The translations under genes were made by a program, and so were the position numbers. Below the pieces are notes generated by a model, which saw nothing but the letters and a program-made list of their open reading frames with translations, was not told the DNA's origin and made no database searches. This document shows, one piece after another, positions 25,111 to 33,049 of a DNA stretch of 64,000 nt (its first letter is position 1; every line of letters begins with the position of its first letter). Origin of the DNA: CBDDIP01 sp965229005 (GTDB lineage: Bacteria > Actinomycetota > Acidimicrobiia > Acidimicrobiales > Ilumatobacteraceae); the NCBI GenBank assembly GCA_965229005.1, contig CBDDIP010000001.1, forward strand, positions 992,001 to 1,056,000. Reading direction: 5' to 3'.

Positions 25111-26177
25111 GTCTCGCTGCCACCATCACACTGCAGCTCGGCACGCTGGATCTGCAGGCCGAGCTCGCGGTACAGCCGGGTGAGGTGCTGGCCATCCTCG
25201 GGCCGAACGGCGCCGGCAAGTCGACCGTCCTGCGCGCGCTGGCCGGGCTGCTGCCGATCGACGGGGGACGCATCGTGCTCGGTGACACGGTCCTTGGCGA
25301 CACGGTGCTCGACGACCCGGCGACGAACACGTTCGTGCCGGCCGAGCAGCGGCCGATCGGCGTCGTGTTCCAGGACTACCTGTTGTTCGCGCACATGACC
25401 GCGCTGGAGAACGTCGCCTTCGGACTGCGCGCTCGCGGTGCCGCCAAGCGCGAGGCGCGTACGACCGCCGGCGAGTGGCTCGAGCGCGTCGGCCTGTCCG
25501 ATCACGCCGAGCACAAGCCGGGCGCTCTCTCGGGCGGGCAGGCGCAACGTGTCGCGCTCGCCCGCGCGTTGGCCACCGAGCCACAGCTGCTGCTGCTCGA
25601 CGAGCCGCTCGCCGCGCTCGACGCGGGCACGCGCGGCGGCGTTCGCCGCGACCTCCGTCGCCACCTCGAGTCGTTCGACGGGATGCGCATCCTCGTCACC
25701 CACGATCCCGTCGACGCATATGCGCTGGCCGATCGCGTGGCCATCCTCGACGCCGGCCGCATCGTGCAGGTCGGCACGATCAACGAGGTCACCGCACACC
25801 CGCGGTCGCGCTACGTCGCCGACCTCGTCGGCACGAACCTCGTCGCCGGCGTGATCGACGATGGCGTCCTCGTCACCGACACGGGCGCGCACGTCGTGAT
25901 CGCCGACGCCGACGCGGGTCCGTCGTTCGCGGTCATTCGCCCGCAGGCGATCACGTTGTCGACGGAGGCCCCCGCCGGGTCGAGCGCCCGCAACGTGTGG
26001 TCGGGCGTGGTCGGCGACATCGATCGTCTCGGCGATCGTGCCCGCGTCGGCATCGACGGCGCGCTGCGTCTGACCGCCGAGATCACCACCGCTGCGCTCG
26101 ACGCGATGTCGCTCCGCCCCGGCGACCCCGTCACCGCCACCGCCAAGGCCACCGACATCGACGCCTATCCCGCCTGA
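25107..26177 (+). CDS. modC: Molybdate ABC transporter ATPase
   Basis: A 356-residue ATPase. Walker A GPNGAGKST (about 31-39), signature LSGGQAQRVALARAL (about 138-152), Walker B LLLLDEPLAALD and the switch His in VTHDPVDAY. The C-terminal part (about 285-356; VIRPQAITLS...LGDRARVGIDG) is the TOBE/Mop-type domain that binds oxyanion and regulates transport. It energises ModAB. The ATG overlaps the modB stop by 4 nt. A palindromic element (26186-26232) follows immediately. Confidence 0.94.
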   Translation: MSLAATITLQLGTLDLQAELAVQPGEVLAILGPNGAGKSTVLRALAGLLPIDGGRIVLGDTVLGDTVLDDPATNTFVPAEQRPIGVVFQDYLLFAHMTALENVAFGLRARGAAKREARTTAGEWLERVGLSDHAEHKPGALSGGQAQRVALARALATEPQLLLLDEPLAALDAGTRGGVRRDLRRHLESFDGMRILVTHDPVDAYALADRVAILDAGRIVQVGTINEVTAHPRSRYVADLVGTNLVAGVIDDGVLVTDTGAHVVIADADAGPSFAVIRPQAITLSTEAPAGSSARNVWSGVVGDIDRLGDRARVGIDGALRLTAEITTAALDAMSLRPGDPVTATAKATDIDAYPA

Positions 26178-26185
26178 TCCCTCCA

Positions 26186-26232
26186 CCGTTTGTGCACGGA
26201 TCGGGCCAGGACCGCGTTTCAAGCACAAACGG
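26186..26232. repeat. Palindromic intergenic element, family C copy 2 (candidate terminator after modC)
   Basis: Perfect 10-nt arms CCGTTTGTGC (26186-26195) and GCACAAACGG (26223-26232) around a GC-rich 27-nt core. The left 13 nt CCGTTTGTGCACG match the element at 12469. It lies between modC and the PadR gene and could terminate modABC or bind a regulator. Confidence 0.65.
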
Positions 26233-26259
26233 AATCGACTCGCGTAGCGTGCGAGGCCG

Positions 26260-26772
26260 ATGAGCCGCTCGGACAGCCAACCGCTCCTGCTGGGGGAATG
26301 GGCCTGCCTCGGGATCCTGTATGCCGCGCCGGCGCACGGGTTCGCCATCGCGGCGCGGCTCAAGCCGTCGGGCGACGTCGGCCGGGTGTGGTCGCTGTCG
26401 CGGCCGCTGACCTACCGCTCGCTCGACCAGCTGACCGCACGCGAGCTCATCCACGCAACGGGCGAGGAGCCGGGCATCGCCGGTGGCAACCGCACGATCC
26501 TCGCCGCCACTCGAGCCGGGCGGGCGCAGCTGCGCACGTGGCTGCAGACACCGGTGGCGCACCTGCGCGACGTGCGCAGCGAGCTGCTGCTGAAACTGGT
26601 CATCGCCGAGCTGTGCGAGATCGACGTGAGCAAGATGCTCGTCAAGCAGCGCACCCAGATCGAGCGCATCGCCGCCGGCTGGGCCGAGCACGAGCCGAAC
26701 GACATCGTCGCCCTGTGGCGCATCGAGAGCAGCCAGGCCGCGCTGCGATTCCTCGACCGCCTCGCCCACTGA
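26260..26772 (+). CDS. PadR-like winged-helix transcriptional regulator
   Basis: A 170-residue protein. The N-terminal winged helix shows LLLGEWACLGILYAAPAHGF, LSRPLTYRSLDQLTARELI and the wing GGNRTILAATRAGRAQL, followed by a helical C-terminal part (VRSELLLKLVIAEL, KQRTQIERIAAGW). This is the PadR family pattern. It lies 82 nt after modC on the same strand and may regulate molybdate uptake in place of ModE; no ModE-type gene is seen nearby. TAGCGT (26245-26250) is a possible -10 box of its own promoter. Confidence 0.82.
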   Translation: MSRSDSQPLLLGEWACLGILYAAPAHGFAIAARLKPSGDVGRVWSLSRPLTYRSLDQLTARELIHATGEEPGIAGGNRTILAATRAGRAQLRTWLQTPVAHLRDVRSELLLKLVIAELCEIDVSKMLVKQRTQIERIAAGWAEHEPNDIVALWRIESSQAALRFLDRLAH

Positions 26773-26782
26773 CCCTCATCGC

Positions 26783-26824
26783 GTTTGATCGCTGACCCAT
26801 CGCCACGGTGGCTGAACGGCCAAA
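26783..26824. repeat. Palindromic intergenic element, family B copy 2 (candidate terminator)
   Basis: GTTTGATCGCTGACCCATC (from 26783) pairs imperfectly with GGTGGCTGAACGGCCAAAC (ending 26824). The left arm begins with the same GTTTGATCGCTG as the perfect hairpin at 10221. It lies between the convergent padR-type and LysM-BTAD genes, as copy 1 also lies between convergent genes, supporting a terminator role. Confidence 0.6.
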
Positions 26825-26834
26825 CGCTCGCGGG

Positions 26835-29800
26835 TCAGCCGGCCATCGACGGAGCGAGGAGGCGCCGACGAAGATCGATCAGCTTCGGCGCCGGTTCGTC
26901 GTCGGCCCACGGGTCGGCAGCGAGCGCCCGTTCGTAGGCGTCCCACTCCTGGCGGACACCGGACAGGTCACCGGCCGAGGCGTGCGCCCGCATGCGCAGC
27001 GAGATCAGCTCCTCGTGGCCGGGGAGCACCTTCAGACCCTGCCCGGTCGCCCAGAACACCCCGTCGATGTCGTCCAACGCCAGACAGCGCTCGGCCATGC
27101 GCGTCGCCGCGCTGGTGACGAGGAGGACCAGGGATGTCGTCGTGCCCTCGGCGTCCGGCCACAGGAACGAGGCGTCGGCGAACGGGGCGGCAGTGACCAG
27201 CTCGAGCCCGGGCCGGATGACGCCGACCGCCTCGACATCACCGAGGTGGTTCGACGCCTCGAGGCGCGCCGCCAGCAGCGCCGCGTCGGTGATCGCCAGG
27301 CGGTGCAGCGGGAGCTGCTCGGTGAGCGTGCGGGCGATCCACTCCTCGCCGACCGGGAGCTCAGCGACTCGAGCGATCGATCGTCGAGCGTCACTGACCA
27401 CGTTGGCGAACGTCGCGTCGCGCACGTCGAGGTCCCACAGCGCAGTGCGGGCCGCCATCCGCGTCGGTCGCTCGGGGTGCTGGCTCAGCCAGGCGACGAG
27501 CTCCAACGACTTCGACCGGTCGAACGTGACCGTTGTTCCTGAGCGCGTCTCCACCCCGACGTTGCCGAGGACGCGGACGAGCACCTCCCACTCCGGCTCG
27601 GCCCACGAGGGCGGCTCGTCGACGACCGCTCCACCGTCACGCGGAGGCGCCGGATCCACGACGACCGTCGAACTTCGATCGATCAGCCCCGACAGGGACG
27701 CGAGATCGCCGCTCGGCAGGCCGATGGGGTGGACGGGCAGCGCCAGCGCATCGATCTCGAACGCACCGTCTCGCTCACGGATCGTCCACACCGGGCCGTC
27801 GACCGGTCGATCGATCACGACGGCAACACCCCGACCTCCGCCCGCCGCGATGTCGCACGCTCGGGACGCTGCATCGTCGTTCCAGGCGAGGTCCGTGCTG
27901 CCGACCAACGCCGGCGACCACTGCTCGCCGCCACCGCGCATGCGCAAGGCGAACGTGGATGCGGTACCGGCGACCGCTGACGACGTCGAGCCGAGCCAGC
28001 GCACCGCCTCGTCGAGCGCTGCATGTGCATCTTCGACGACGACTGCCGGTGCGCCTGGGGCCGCACGATGCAGGAGCGACGTCGACACCGTGCCTGCCGC
28101 AACCATCTGCGCGCTTTCGGCGAGCGCCGACACGCTGATCGCGGCGACGATCGCCCGCACGATCCCGGCGGCCGCATCGGACGACGCGGCGTCGACGCAG
28201 AGCACGCCGACGGCCTCCAGATCGACGAACAGATCGGCGTCGCCCGAGCGACCGATGTGCACCAGCAGCGGGCACGGATCGGGGATCGAGCGCGACACCG
28301 CCGCGAGATCGGAGACGGTCACGGATGCCGGGAGGATCCAGTGGTCGGAGGCGAGATCCAGACGCCACATGTCACCGGCCGGCATCGACTTCTGTTCAGT
28401 GACGAGCCGGACTGCGCCGTCGTCGCCGACGAGCACAGCGAGCGGCCGATCGCCGGACGCGGCGAGTGCCGGACCGACAGCACGAAGGCCGAGCTCGATG
28501 CGCAGCATCCGTTCCAGCGGCCGAGCCGCCCCGATCGAGCGCTCGATCATCGCGTCCACCGGCTCCACTCGGGCGAGCCGCGCGCCGACACCGGCACTGC
28601 GCAGCGCGGCTCGGCGACGGCGTCGGGCCAAGGCGAGCACGCCGGCCGCCAGGGTCACGGACGTGGCTGCGAGGAGCGGCGATCCGACGCCGGTGTCCAT
28701 GCCAACGGCGACATCAGGGATCGGCGTCGTCTGACCGATCGTGACGGGCGCGGGAGGGATCGCCGGCGGCGACACGGCCTCCACCGGCACCACCGAGTCG
28801 GACGGCACAGCGGACTCGTCGGGATCCGGTGCTGCAACGGCCGGCAGCGGGCGAGGATCGGCGAACGCCGGCTCGGACGCCCACGACGGCAACGGTTCGG
28901 CGGCCAGCGGCACATCAACGACGGGTGGCGCCAACGGCGCGGGCACGGGAGCAACGACATCGGTCGGCGGGAACTGCAGCACCTCGCCGGGGATGATCAA
29001 CGCCGGATCGCGATGGTGCAGGAGCGGCGCGTTCTGATCCATCATCCGGTGCACGTACTCGAACACCTCGCGGTTGGTCGCTTCGCGGTGCAGCTCCTCG
29101 TCGAGGTGATCTTCGGACACGGCCCAGTACGAGTCGCCGGCGCGAACGGTGTGCGTCGACGGCCCGGGCGGCGGGGCGTTCGCGGGGACGTTCAGCTGCC
29201 AGCCGGGCTCGATGAGGGCTCCGGTGACGAACCGAGCGCCGTCGTTCATCGTCCGACCGAGGTTCACCTCGACGATGCGTTGCGCGAGCACGCTGACGTC
29301 GCCACCACCCGCAACTCGCTCGGCGATCGACCACACCGAGTCGCCGGCACGGACCACCTCCACGGTGTGCCCGGCGGGCGCGAAGGTCTGCGGTACCGAC
29401 GACACGGTTGCTTCGTGGGAGACGCTGATCGCCGGTGCGGCGGCCAACGCCGGCGCCGCGGCACCGGCGACCGGCAGCACGCCGACCAGCCCGGCCGCGA
29501 CGAAGCCCGCCACGGCCCGGAACGGCCCGCGCCTCCGGTGTGACGATGGCATGCCGTGGCGAAGTTGGAAGACCACCTCACGAACGATCGTCACCACGAG
29601 GACGGCCACGCACAGCCATGCGACGACCACGGCAATGCGGATGAAGAGGTCGACCAGCTGATCGCTGCGGTCGAACCCCTCACCCAGCGAAGCAATCCAT
29701 CGGCGGACCTCGTCCAGCGACCACTTCCATGGCGCCTGCACGCCACGCAGCGGCTGCGCCGAGCCCAGTCGAGCGCGGCTCACCTCGATCAGCGCGAGGG

Positions 29801-29870
29801 GCGCGGCGACCGCAGCGGCCAGCACAGCAGCGAGTGACGCGGTCGCAGATCGGAGACGGTGGGAGTGCAT
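26835..29870 (-). CDS. Membrane protein with two LysM domains and a C-terminal BTAD-like region, at the end of a Tad locus
   Basis: A 1011-residue protein. Layout: membrane segments at about 10-28, 72-100 and 118-146; LysM1 about 168-229 (EVVRAGDSVWSIAERVAGG...); LysM2 about 239-301 (THTVRAGDSYWAVSE...LIIPGEVLQFP); Pro/Ala-rich linker 302-388; membrane helix about 397-415 followed by RRRRR; then a large inside part with a BTAD/SARP-like region at about 755-1005 (VRVLGNVGVETRSG, FANVVSDARRSIARV). LysM binds cell-wall glycan, and BTAD is a dimerisation domain of transcription activators. The protein could therefore link wall state or pilus assembly to regulation. It begins 21 nt after the TadG-like gene and is the last gene of the cluster. 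No DNA-binding helix-turn-helix is obvious to me. Confidence 0.8.
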   Translation of the reverse strand: MHSHRLRSATASLAAVLAAAVAAPLALIEVSRARLGSAQPLRGVQAPWKWSLDEVRRWIASLGEGFDRSDQLVDLFIRIAVVVAWLCVAVLVVTIVREVVFQLRHGMPSSHRRRGPFRAVAGFVAAGLVGVLPVAGAAAPALAAAPAISVSHEATVSSVPQTFAPAGHTVEVVRAGDSVWSIAERVAGGGDVSVLAQRIVEVNLGRTMNDGARFVTGALIEPGWQLNVPANAPPPGPSTHTVRAGDSYWAVSEDHLDEELHREATNREVFEYVHRMMDQNAPLLHHRDPALIIPGEVLQFPPTDVVAPVPAPLAPPVVDVPLAAEPLPSWASEPAFADPRPLPAVAAPDPDESAVPSDSVVPVEAVSPPAIPPAPVTIGQTTPIPDVAVGMDTGVGSPLLAATSVTLAAGVLALARRRRRAALRSAGVGARLARVEPVDAMIERSIGAARPLERMLRIELGLRAVGPALAASGDRPLAVLVGDDGAVRLVTEQKSMPAGDMWRLDLASDHWILPASVTVSDLAAVSRSIPDPCPLLVHIGRSGDADLFVDLEAVGVLCVDAASSDAAAGIVRAIVAAISVSALAESAQMVAAGTVSTSLLHRAAPGAPAVVVEDAHAALDEAVRWLGSTSSAVAGTASTFALRMRGGGEQWSPALVGSTDLAWNDDAASRACDIAAGGGRGVAVVIDRPVDGPVWTIRERDGAFEIDALALPVHPIGLPSGDLASLSGLIDRSSTVVVDPAPPRDGGAVVDEPPSWAEPEWEVLVRVLGNVGVETRSGTTVTFDRSKSLELVAWLSQHPERPTRMAARTALWDLDVRDATFANVVSDARRSIARVAELPVGEEWIARTLTEQLPLHRLAITDAALLAARLEASNHLGDVEAVGVIRPGLELVTAAPFADASFLWPDAEGTTTSLVLLVTSAATRMAERCLALDDIDGVFWATGQGLKVLPGHEELISLRMRAHASAGDLSGVRQEWDAYERALAADPWADDEPAPKLIDLRRRLLAPSMAG

Positions 29871-29891
29871 GAGAACCTCGCTGGGGTGGGA

Positions 29892-30314
29892 TCAGGTGTC
29901 AGGGCCGTCGACGCCGACGACCGATGCGGCGCTGGCGGTGCCGCTCGCGTGCCGAGTTGTGGTCGTGATCGTGACGGTGACCGTGACGCGGTTGGCCTCG
30001 ATCACGAGACCGGTCACCGAGCCGGTGTCGCCCGATCTCGCCAGCTCGGCCGCAACGGTGATGAGGACCCGTTGCCGAGCGACGGCGGGGTCGATGATGG
30101 ACTCGCCCTGGCGGACCGCGGTTGCGTCCAGCGCCTGCGCGCCGGCCCGCGCCGCTTCGTAGGCCACAGCGGCGGCGTGATCTCGGTCGTGCAGGGATCG
30201 ATCCACGGTCCTCGACAGCCAGAGCAACGAGCCGGCCATCATCACGAAGACGATGGTCACGGAGACGACCGCGACCGATCCGCGATCGTCACGCACTGCT
30301 CGGCTCGACATCAT
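29892..30314 (-). CDS. TadE/TadG-like pseudopilin or Flp-locus membrane protein
   Basis: A 140-residue protein with N-terminal DDRGSVAVVSVTIVFVMMAG: the RG-S-[V/A]-x-hydrophobic pattern is typical of TadE/TadG proteins (DRGSAAVE-like), followed by a single membrane helix and an external part that ends in Thr/Val-rich sequence. The ATG at 30314 overlaps the upstream stop by 4 nt (ATGA), so it is chosen over longer open frames. It belongs to the Tad operon; the role is inferred from position and the N-terminal motif. Confidence 0.72.
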   Translation of the reverse strand: MMSSRAVRDDRGSVAVVSVTIVFVMMAGSLLWLSRTVDRSLHDRDHAAAVAYEAARAGAQALDATAVRQGESIIDPAVARQRVLITVAAELARSGDTGSVTGLVIEANRVTVTVTITTTTRHASGTASAASVVGVDGPDT

Positions 30315-30730
30315 GGGAGCAGCGCCGATCGGTGGTCGTCGAGGGTCGCCGTCGCGGATGCGCTGATCGTCATCGACGTGCCGACGCCGGGGAGATCGTC
30401 GTGACGTGGCGTGCAGTCGACGGCCACGATCACGATGCCCTGACTCCACGCGCTCGTGTCGACGACGACACGCGCGCCGTCGTCACATGCACGGGTGTCG
30501 ACGAGCATCGCCGCGGCGGTGCGCTGCGCTGCGGCGGTCGCCGCCGCGGGAGTGCGTTCCCGAGCCGCCGACTGGGCCGCGGCTGACGCGGCGTGCCCGA
30601 TCTGAGCTCGGGCGTCCACGCGCCGGCCCGTCCACAGCACGAGGAACGCGAGCGCGATGGCCACCGGCGCAACGAGCACGAGCCCGAGCACCTCCGCTGC
30701 ACCGCGATCCTTCGAGACCTGCCGAGTCAC
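30311..30730 (-). CDS. TadE-like pseudopilin
   Basis: A 139-residue protein (GTG start) beginning with a short basic segment and KDRGAAEVLGLVLVAPVAIA: the DRGAAxxE motif plus a hydrophobic helix is the TadE signature. The rest, AVDARAQIGHAASAAAQSAAR..., is the usual Ala-rich helix and beta-rich external part with two cysteines. TadE-type minor pilins help to assemble or anchor Flp pili. GTG 30730 was chosen since it gives the GTGA overlap with the upstream gene; GTG 30742 is also open. Confidence 0.78.
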   Translation of the reverse strand: MTRQVSKDRGAAEVLGLVLVAPVAIALAFLVLWTGRRVDARAQIGHAASAAAQSAARERTPAAATAAAQRTAAAMLVDTRACDDGARVVVDTSAWSQGIVIVAVDCTPRHDDLPGVGTSMTISASATATLDDHRSALLP

Positions 30731-31107
30731 AACGGCGTCCACCCAGCCAACCCGACAGCCGCGGTGACGTCGATCGTCGTGCTCGTGCCGCGCAGGATCC
30801 CCGGCGCTTGCACGCGGATCGACACCACGACGTCGGTGCCGACGATGCCCACATCGACCTGTTCGGTGCCGAGACCAGCCGCGGCCAACGCTGCTCGCGC
30901 CGACACGACGGCGGCGTCAGCGCTGACGTGATCGCGGGCGACGAGCACGGCGGTCTCCGAGGCGATCACCCGAGCCACTGCCCGCGTGTGGTTCCACATC
31001 GCCGCCTGGAACGCGCAGAACATCAACGCCACGAGCACCGGTGCGGTGAGGACCACCGACAGCGACGTGCTGCCGACGTCGCGGAGGTCGTCGCGTTGTT
31101 CGGTCAT
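30727..31107 (-). CDS. TadE-like pilus assembly protein
   Basis: A 126-residue protein: LRDVGSTSLSVVLTAPVLVA at the N terminus (residues 7-26) forms the processed-pilin-like hydrophobic helix, followed by an Ala-rich helix (AVARVIASETAVLVARDHVS) and a beta-rich C-terminal part. Length and layout match TadE/TadF proteins. It is coupled on both sides by 4-nt overlaps, with the 75-aa protein upstream and a TadE-like protein downstream. Assignment as TadE rather than TadF is uncertain. Confidence 0.72.
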   Translation of the reverse strand: MTEQRDDLRDVGSTSLSVVLTAPVLVALMFCAFQAAMWNHTRAVARVIASETAVLVARDHVSADAAVVSARAALAAAGLGTEQVDVGIVGTDVVVSIRVQAPGILRGTSTTIDVTAAVGLAGWTPL

Positions 31108-31331
31108 GGCGCGACGGGTGGCGTGATCGGCTTGTCGGCTTCGTTGCGGATCTTGCCCCAGAGAATCGCGGCGATGACCGCAACGGCGACCCCCGCGGCG
31201 ACGAACCACAGGACCTGCTCCAGCGACACCGCGCCGCGATCTCGTTGCGGCGAGCTCGATGCCGGTAGGAGGCGCCGGGTCGTGCCGAGGATGCTGTGCT
31301 GGATGGCCAGGACGACGAGGTCGATGGGCAT
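31104..31331 (-). CDS. Small Flp-pilin-like membrane protein (75 aa)
   Basis: A 75-residue protein with a basic segment, then RDRGAVSLEQVLWFVAAGVA: the G-A-x-S-L-E pattern followed by a hydrophobic helix (about residues 36-58) resembles a pilin prepeptide cleavage region with the conserved Glu at +5. The short tail GKIRNEADKPITPPVAP is polar. It takes the position of the structural Flp pilin in the locus. The leader of about 33 residues is long for Flp, so a TadE-like role is possible. It overlaps the next gene by 4 nt. Confidence 0.65.
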   Translation of the reverse strand: MPIDLVVLAIQHSILGTTRRLLPASSSPQRDRGAVSLEQVLWFVAAGVAVAVIAAILWGKIRNEADKPITPPVAP

Positions 31332-31352
31332 GGTTGGTCCTTTCGCGCGCCC

Positions 31353-32225
31353 TCACTGGGCGAAGTTGAGAGCGGGGTAGACGACCGCCGCCATGATCAG
31401 CAGCGACATGCCGACGAGCGGGGCCGTGATGCGGTCGGTGCGGAGGCGCGCCTCGGTCTCCTGCTCGGCCGCCAGGCTCATGCGGAGGGTGGCGCACTTC
31501 GCCGCCAGACTGCGCGCCATTGGAGCGCCGATGGTCGCGCCGAGCGCAGCGGACGCGGCGATCTGCTGCAGCTCGACCAGTTCGAGATCGTCACCGAGCT
31601 GTGCCAGCGCGACGACCAGCGATTGGTTGGCCGTCTCGGCAACGACGATCTGCCGCCGGAGCTCGACGAACAGCCGGCCGTCACCGGCAAGGGCTCCCTG
31701 CCGCAGCGCCCCTTCGTTGCCGACGTTCGCTGCGAGCAGCATCGTCACCACGTCCAGGTAGGCGGACAGCTGGTGACGGAGGTCGTCGCGAACCTGTGCC
31801 GCCCGGTCGCGCATCGTGCGGTGAACGAGCAGCGGGGCAACCGCCGCACCGAGCAGCGGCGCCGCGAGGGGGATCACCGACCCGAGCCGCAGCACGCCCA
31901 GCCCCTGCGCCAGCACCAACAGGGCCGCTGGCGCGAACAGCGCGCCGGTGCTGGCGGCGGTGAGCATCGCCCCGTGCACCTCGGGAAGCCGACGGATGAG
32001 TCGGAGGTCGGCCAGCACCGTGGCCGGGAAGCGGAGGCGACGGCTGACGGGCTGGGCCCACCGAACCCAGCGCTGCGGATGCACGGACGGTGGCAATGGA
32101 GTGCGATCGAGGCGGCGGATTGCGGCGGCCAGTGGCGGGCGTCGTTGCGCGAAGCCGTCGATCACCAGCAACACGCCGAGCGCCCCGCACAACGCTGCAG
32201 CGACGAGCCGAGGCACTGCGTTCAC
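31353..32225 (-). CDS. tadC: Tad pilus inner-membrane platform protein TadC-like (T2SSF domain)
   Basis: A 290-residue membrane protein with helices at the N terminus (VPRLVAAALCGALGVLLVIDG), middle (LFAPAALLVLAQGLG, VIPLAAPLLGAAVAPLLV) and C terminus (LIMAAVVYPALNF), and the conserved soluble segment RDDLRHQLSAYLDVVTMLLA of GspF-type proteins. It would form, together with TadB-like protein, the platform that connects the TadA motor to the growing pilus. The GTG at 32225 overlaps the tadB stop (GTGA). A 21-nt gap separates it from the Flp-like gene. Confidence 0.82.
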   Translation of the reverse strand: MNAVPRLVAAALCGALGVLLVIDGFAQRRPPLAAAIRRLDRTPLPPSVHPQRWVRWAQPVSRRLRFPATVLADLRLIRRLPEVHGAMLTAASTGALFAPAALLVLAQGLGVLRLGSVIPLAAPLLGAAVAPLLVHRTMRDRAAQVRDDLRHQLSAYLDVVTMLLAANVGNEGALRQGALAGDGRLFVELRRQIVVAETANQSLVVALAQLGDDLELVELQQIAASAALGATIGAPMARSLAAKCATLRMSLAAEQETEARLRTDRITAPLVGMSLLIMAAVVYPALNFAQ

Positions 32226-33049
32226 GACTCGCCTCGCACGCTGAGGAACCTCGACGGCAACGGGAAGCGAGCGAGCGCGGCGACCCTCCACAGCAGTGCA
32301 CCGAACGCTGCGATCAGCAGTGCCAGGAACACCTGGCCCTCGACGGCCTCATAAGCACGCAGGTAGCTGGTACGGGCGAAGACGAACACCAACCCGAAGA
32401 GCAACGACATGATCGCCGCCAACGCCTGCACCTCGCGGCGGCGGGGCGCTCGCTCTGCCTCGACGATCCGACGGCGATCGGCATGGTGGCGCGCCTGCGT
32501 CGCCAACGAGGACAGCACCGCGTCGGTCTGCGCGCCGCGCGTGATCGCGATGAGGAGTCCGATGGCGACCAGGTCGCCGAGCGGGTCGTCGAGATCGTCT
32601 GCGAAGCGGCGCAACGTGGTCTCCGCCGAGTGGCCGGCTGACAGCCGGGCATGCAGCGAACGCACTGCAGTGCGGATGATCACCGGGCTGCTGGCCGCAG
32701 TCGCGCCGATCGCGCCGACCGGCTGGCTGCCTGCCTGCATCACGTCGCGCACGCTCTCTGTCCACGACGCCAGCGCCTCGACGCGCTCACGCTGGAAGCC
32801 GGGCGACCGTGTCGTCGAACCTGCGGTCACTCCAGCCCACACGATGGCGCCGACGATGGCGGCGGGGACCAACCATCCCGTCAGCGCGACCAACGCAACG
32901 AACGTGACCACGCCGACCACCGGAGCCAGCCGGGGCCGTCGTGGGGTCACGGCCTCCGGCTGGCCACCGGCGAGCCCGCCGACGACGAGCGCGACGCCGA
33001 GAACCGCACCGCACGCACTCACCGCCAGCACCAGCTGGTCGCGGTTCAC
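32222..33049 (-). CDS. tadB: Tad pilus inner-membrane platform protein TadB-like (T2SSF domain)
   Basis: A 275-residue membrane protein: N-terminal helices (VLAVSACGAVLGVALVVGGL, GVVTFVALVALTGWL), a central soluble T2SSF segment (ALASWTESVRDVMQAGSQ...DDLDDPLGDLVAIGLLIA) and C-terminal helices (IMSLLFGLVFVFARTSY, VFLALLIAAFGALLW). Paired with TadC-like protein downstream as is usual in Tad loci. The GTG at 33049 overlaps the tadA stop by 4 nt (GTGA). Confidence 0.85.
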   Translation of the reverse strand: MNRDQLVLAVSACGAVLGVALVVGGLAGGQPEAVTPRRPRLAPVVGVVTFVALVALTGWLVPAAIVGAIVWAGVTAGSTTRSPGFQRERVEALASWTESVRDVMQAGSQPVGAIGATAASSPVIIRTAVRSLHARLSAGHSAETTLRRFADDLDDPLGDLVAIGLLIAITRGAQTDAVLSSLATQARHHADRRRIVEAERAPRRREVQALAAIMSLLFGLVFVFARTSYLRAYEAVEGQVFLALLIAAFGALLWRVAALARFPLPSRFLSVRGES

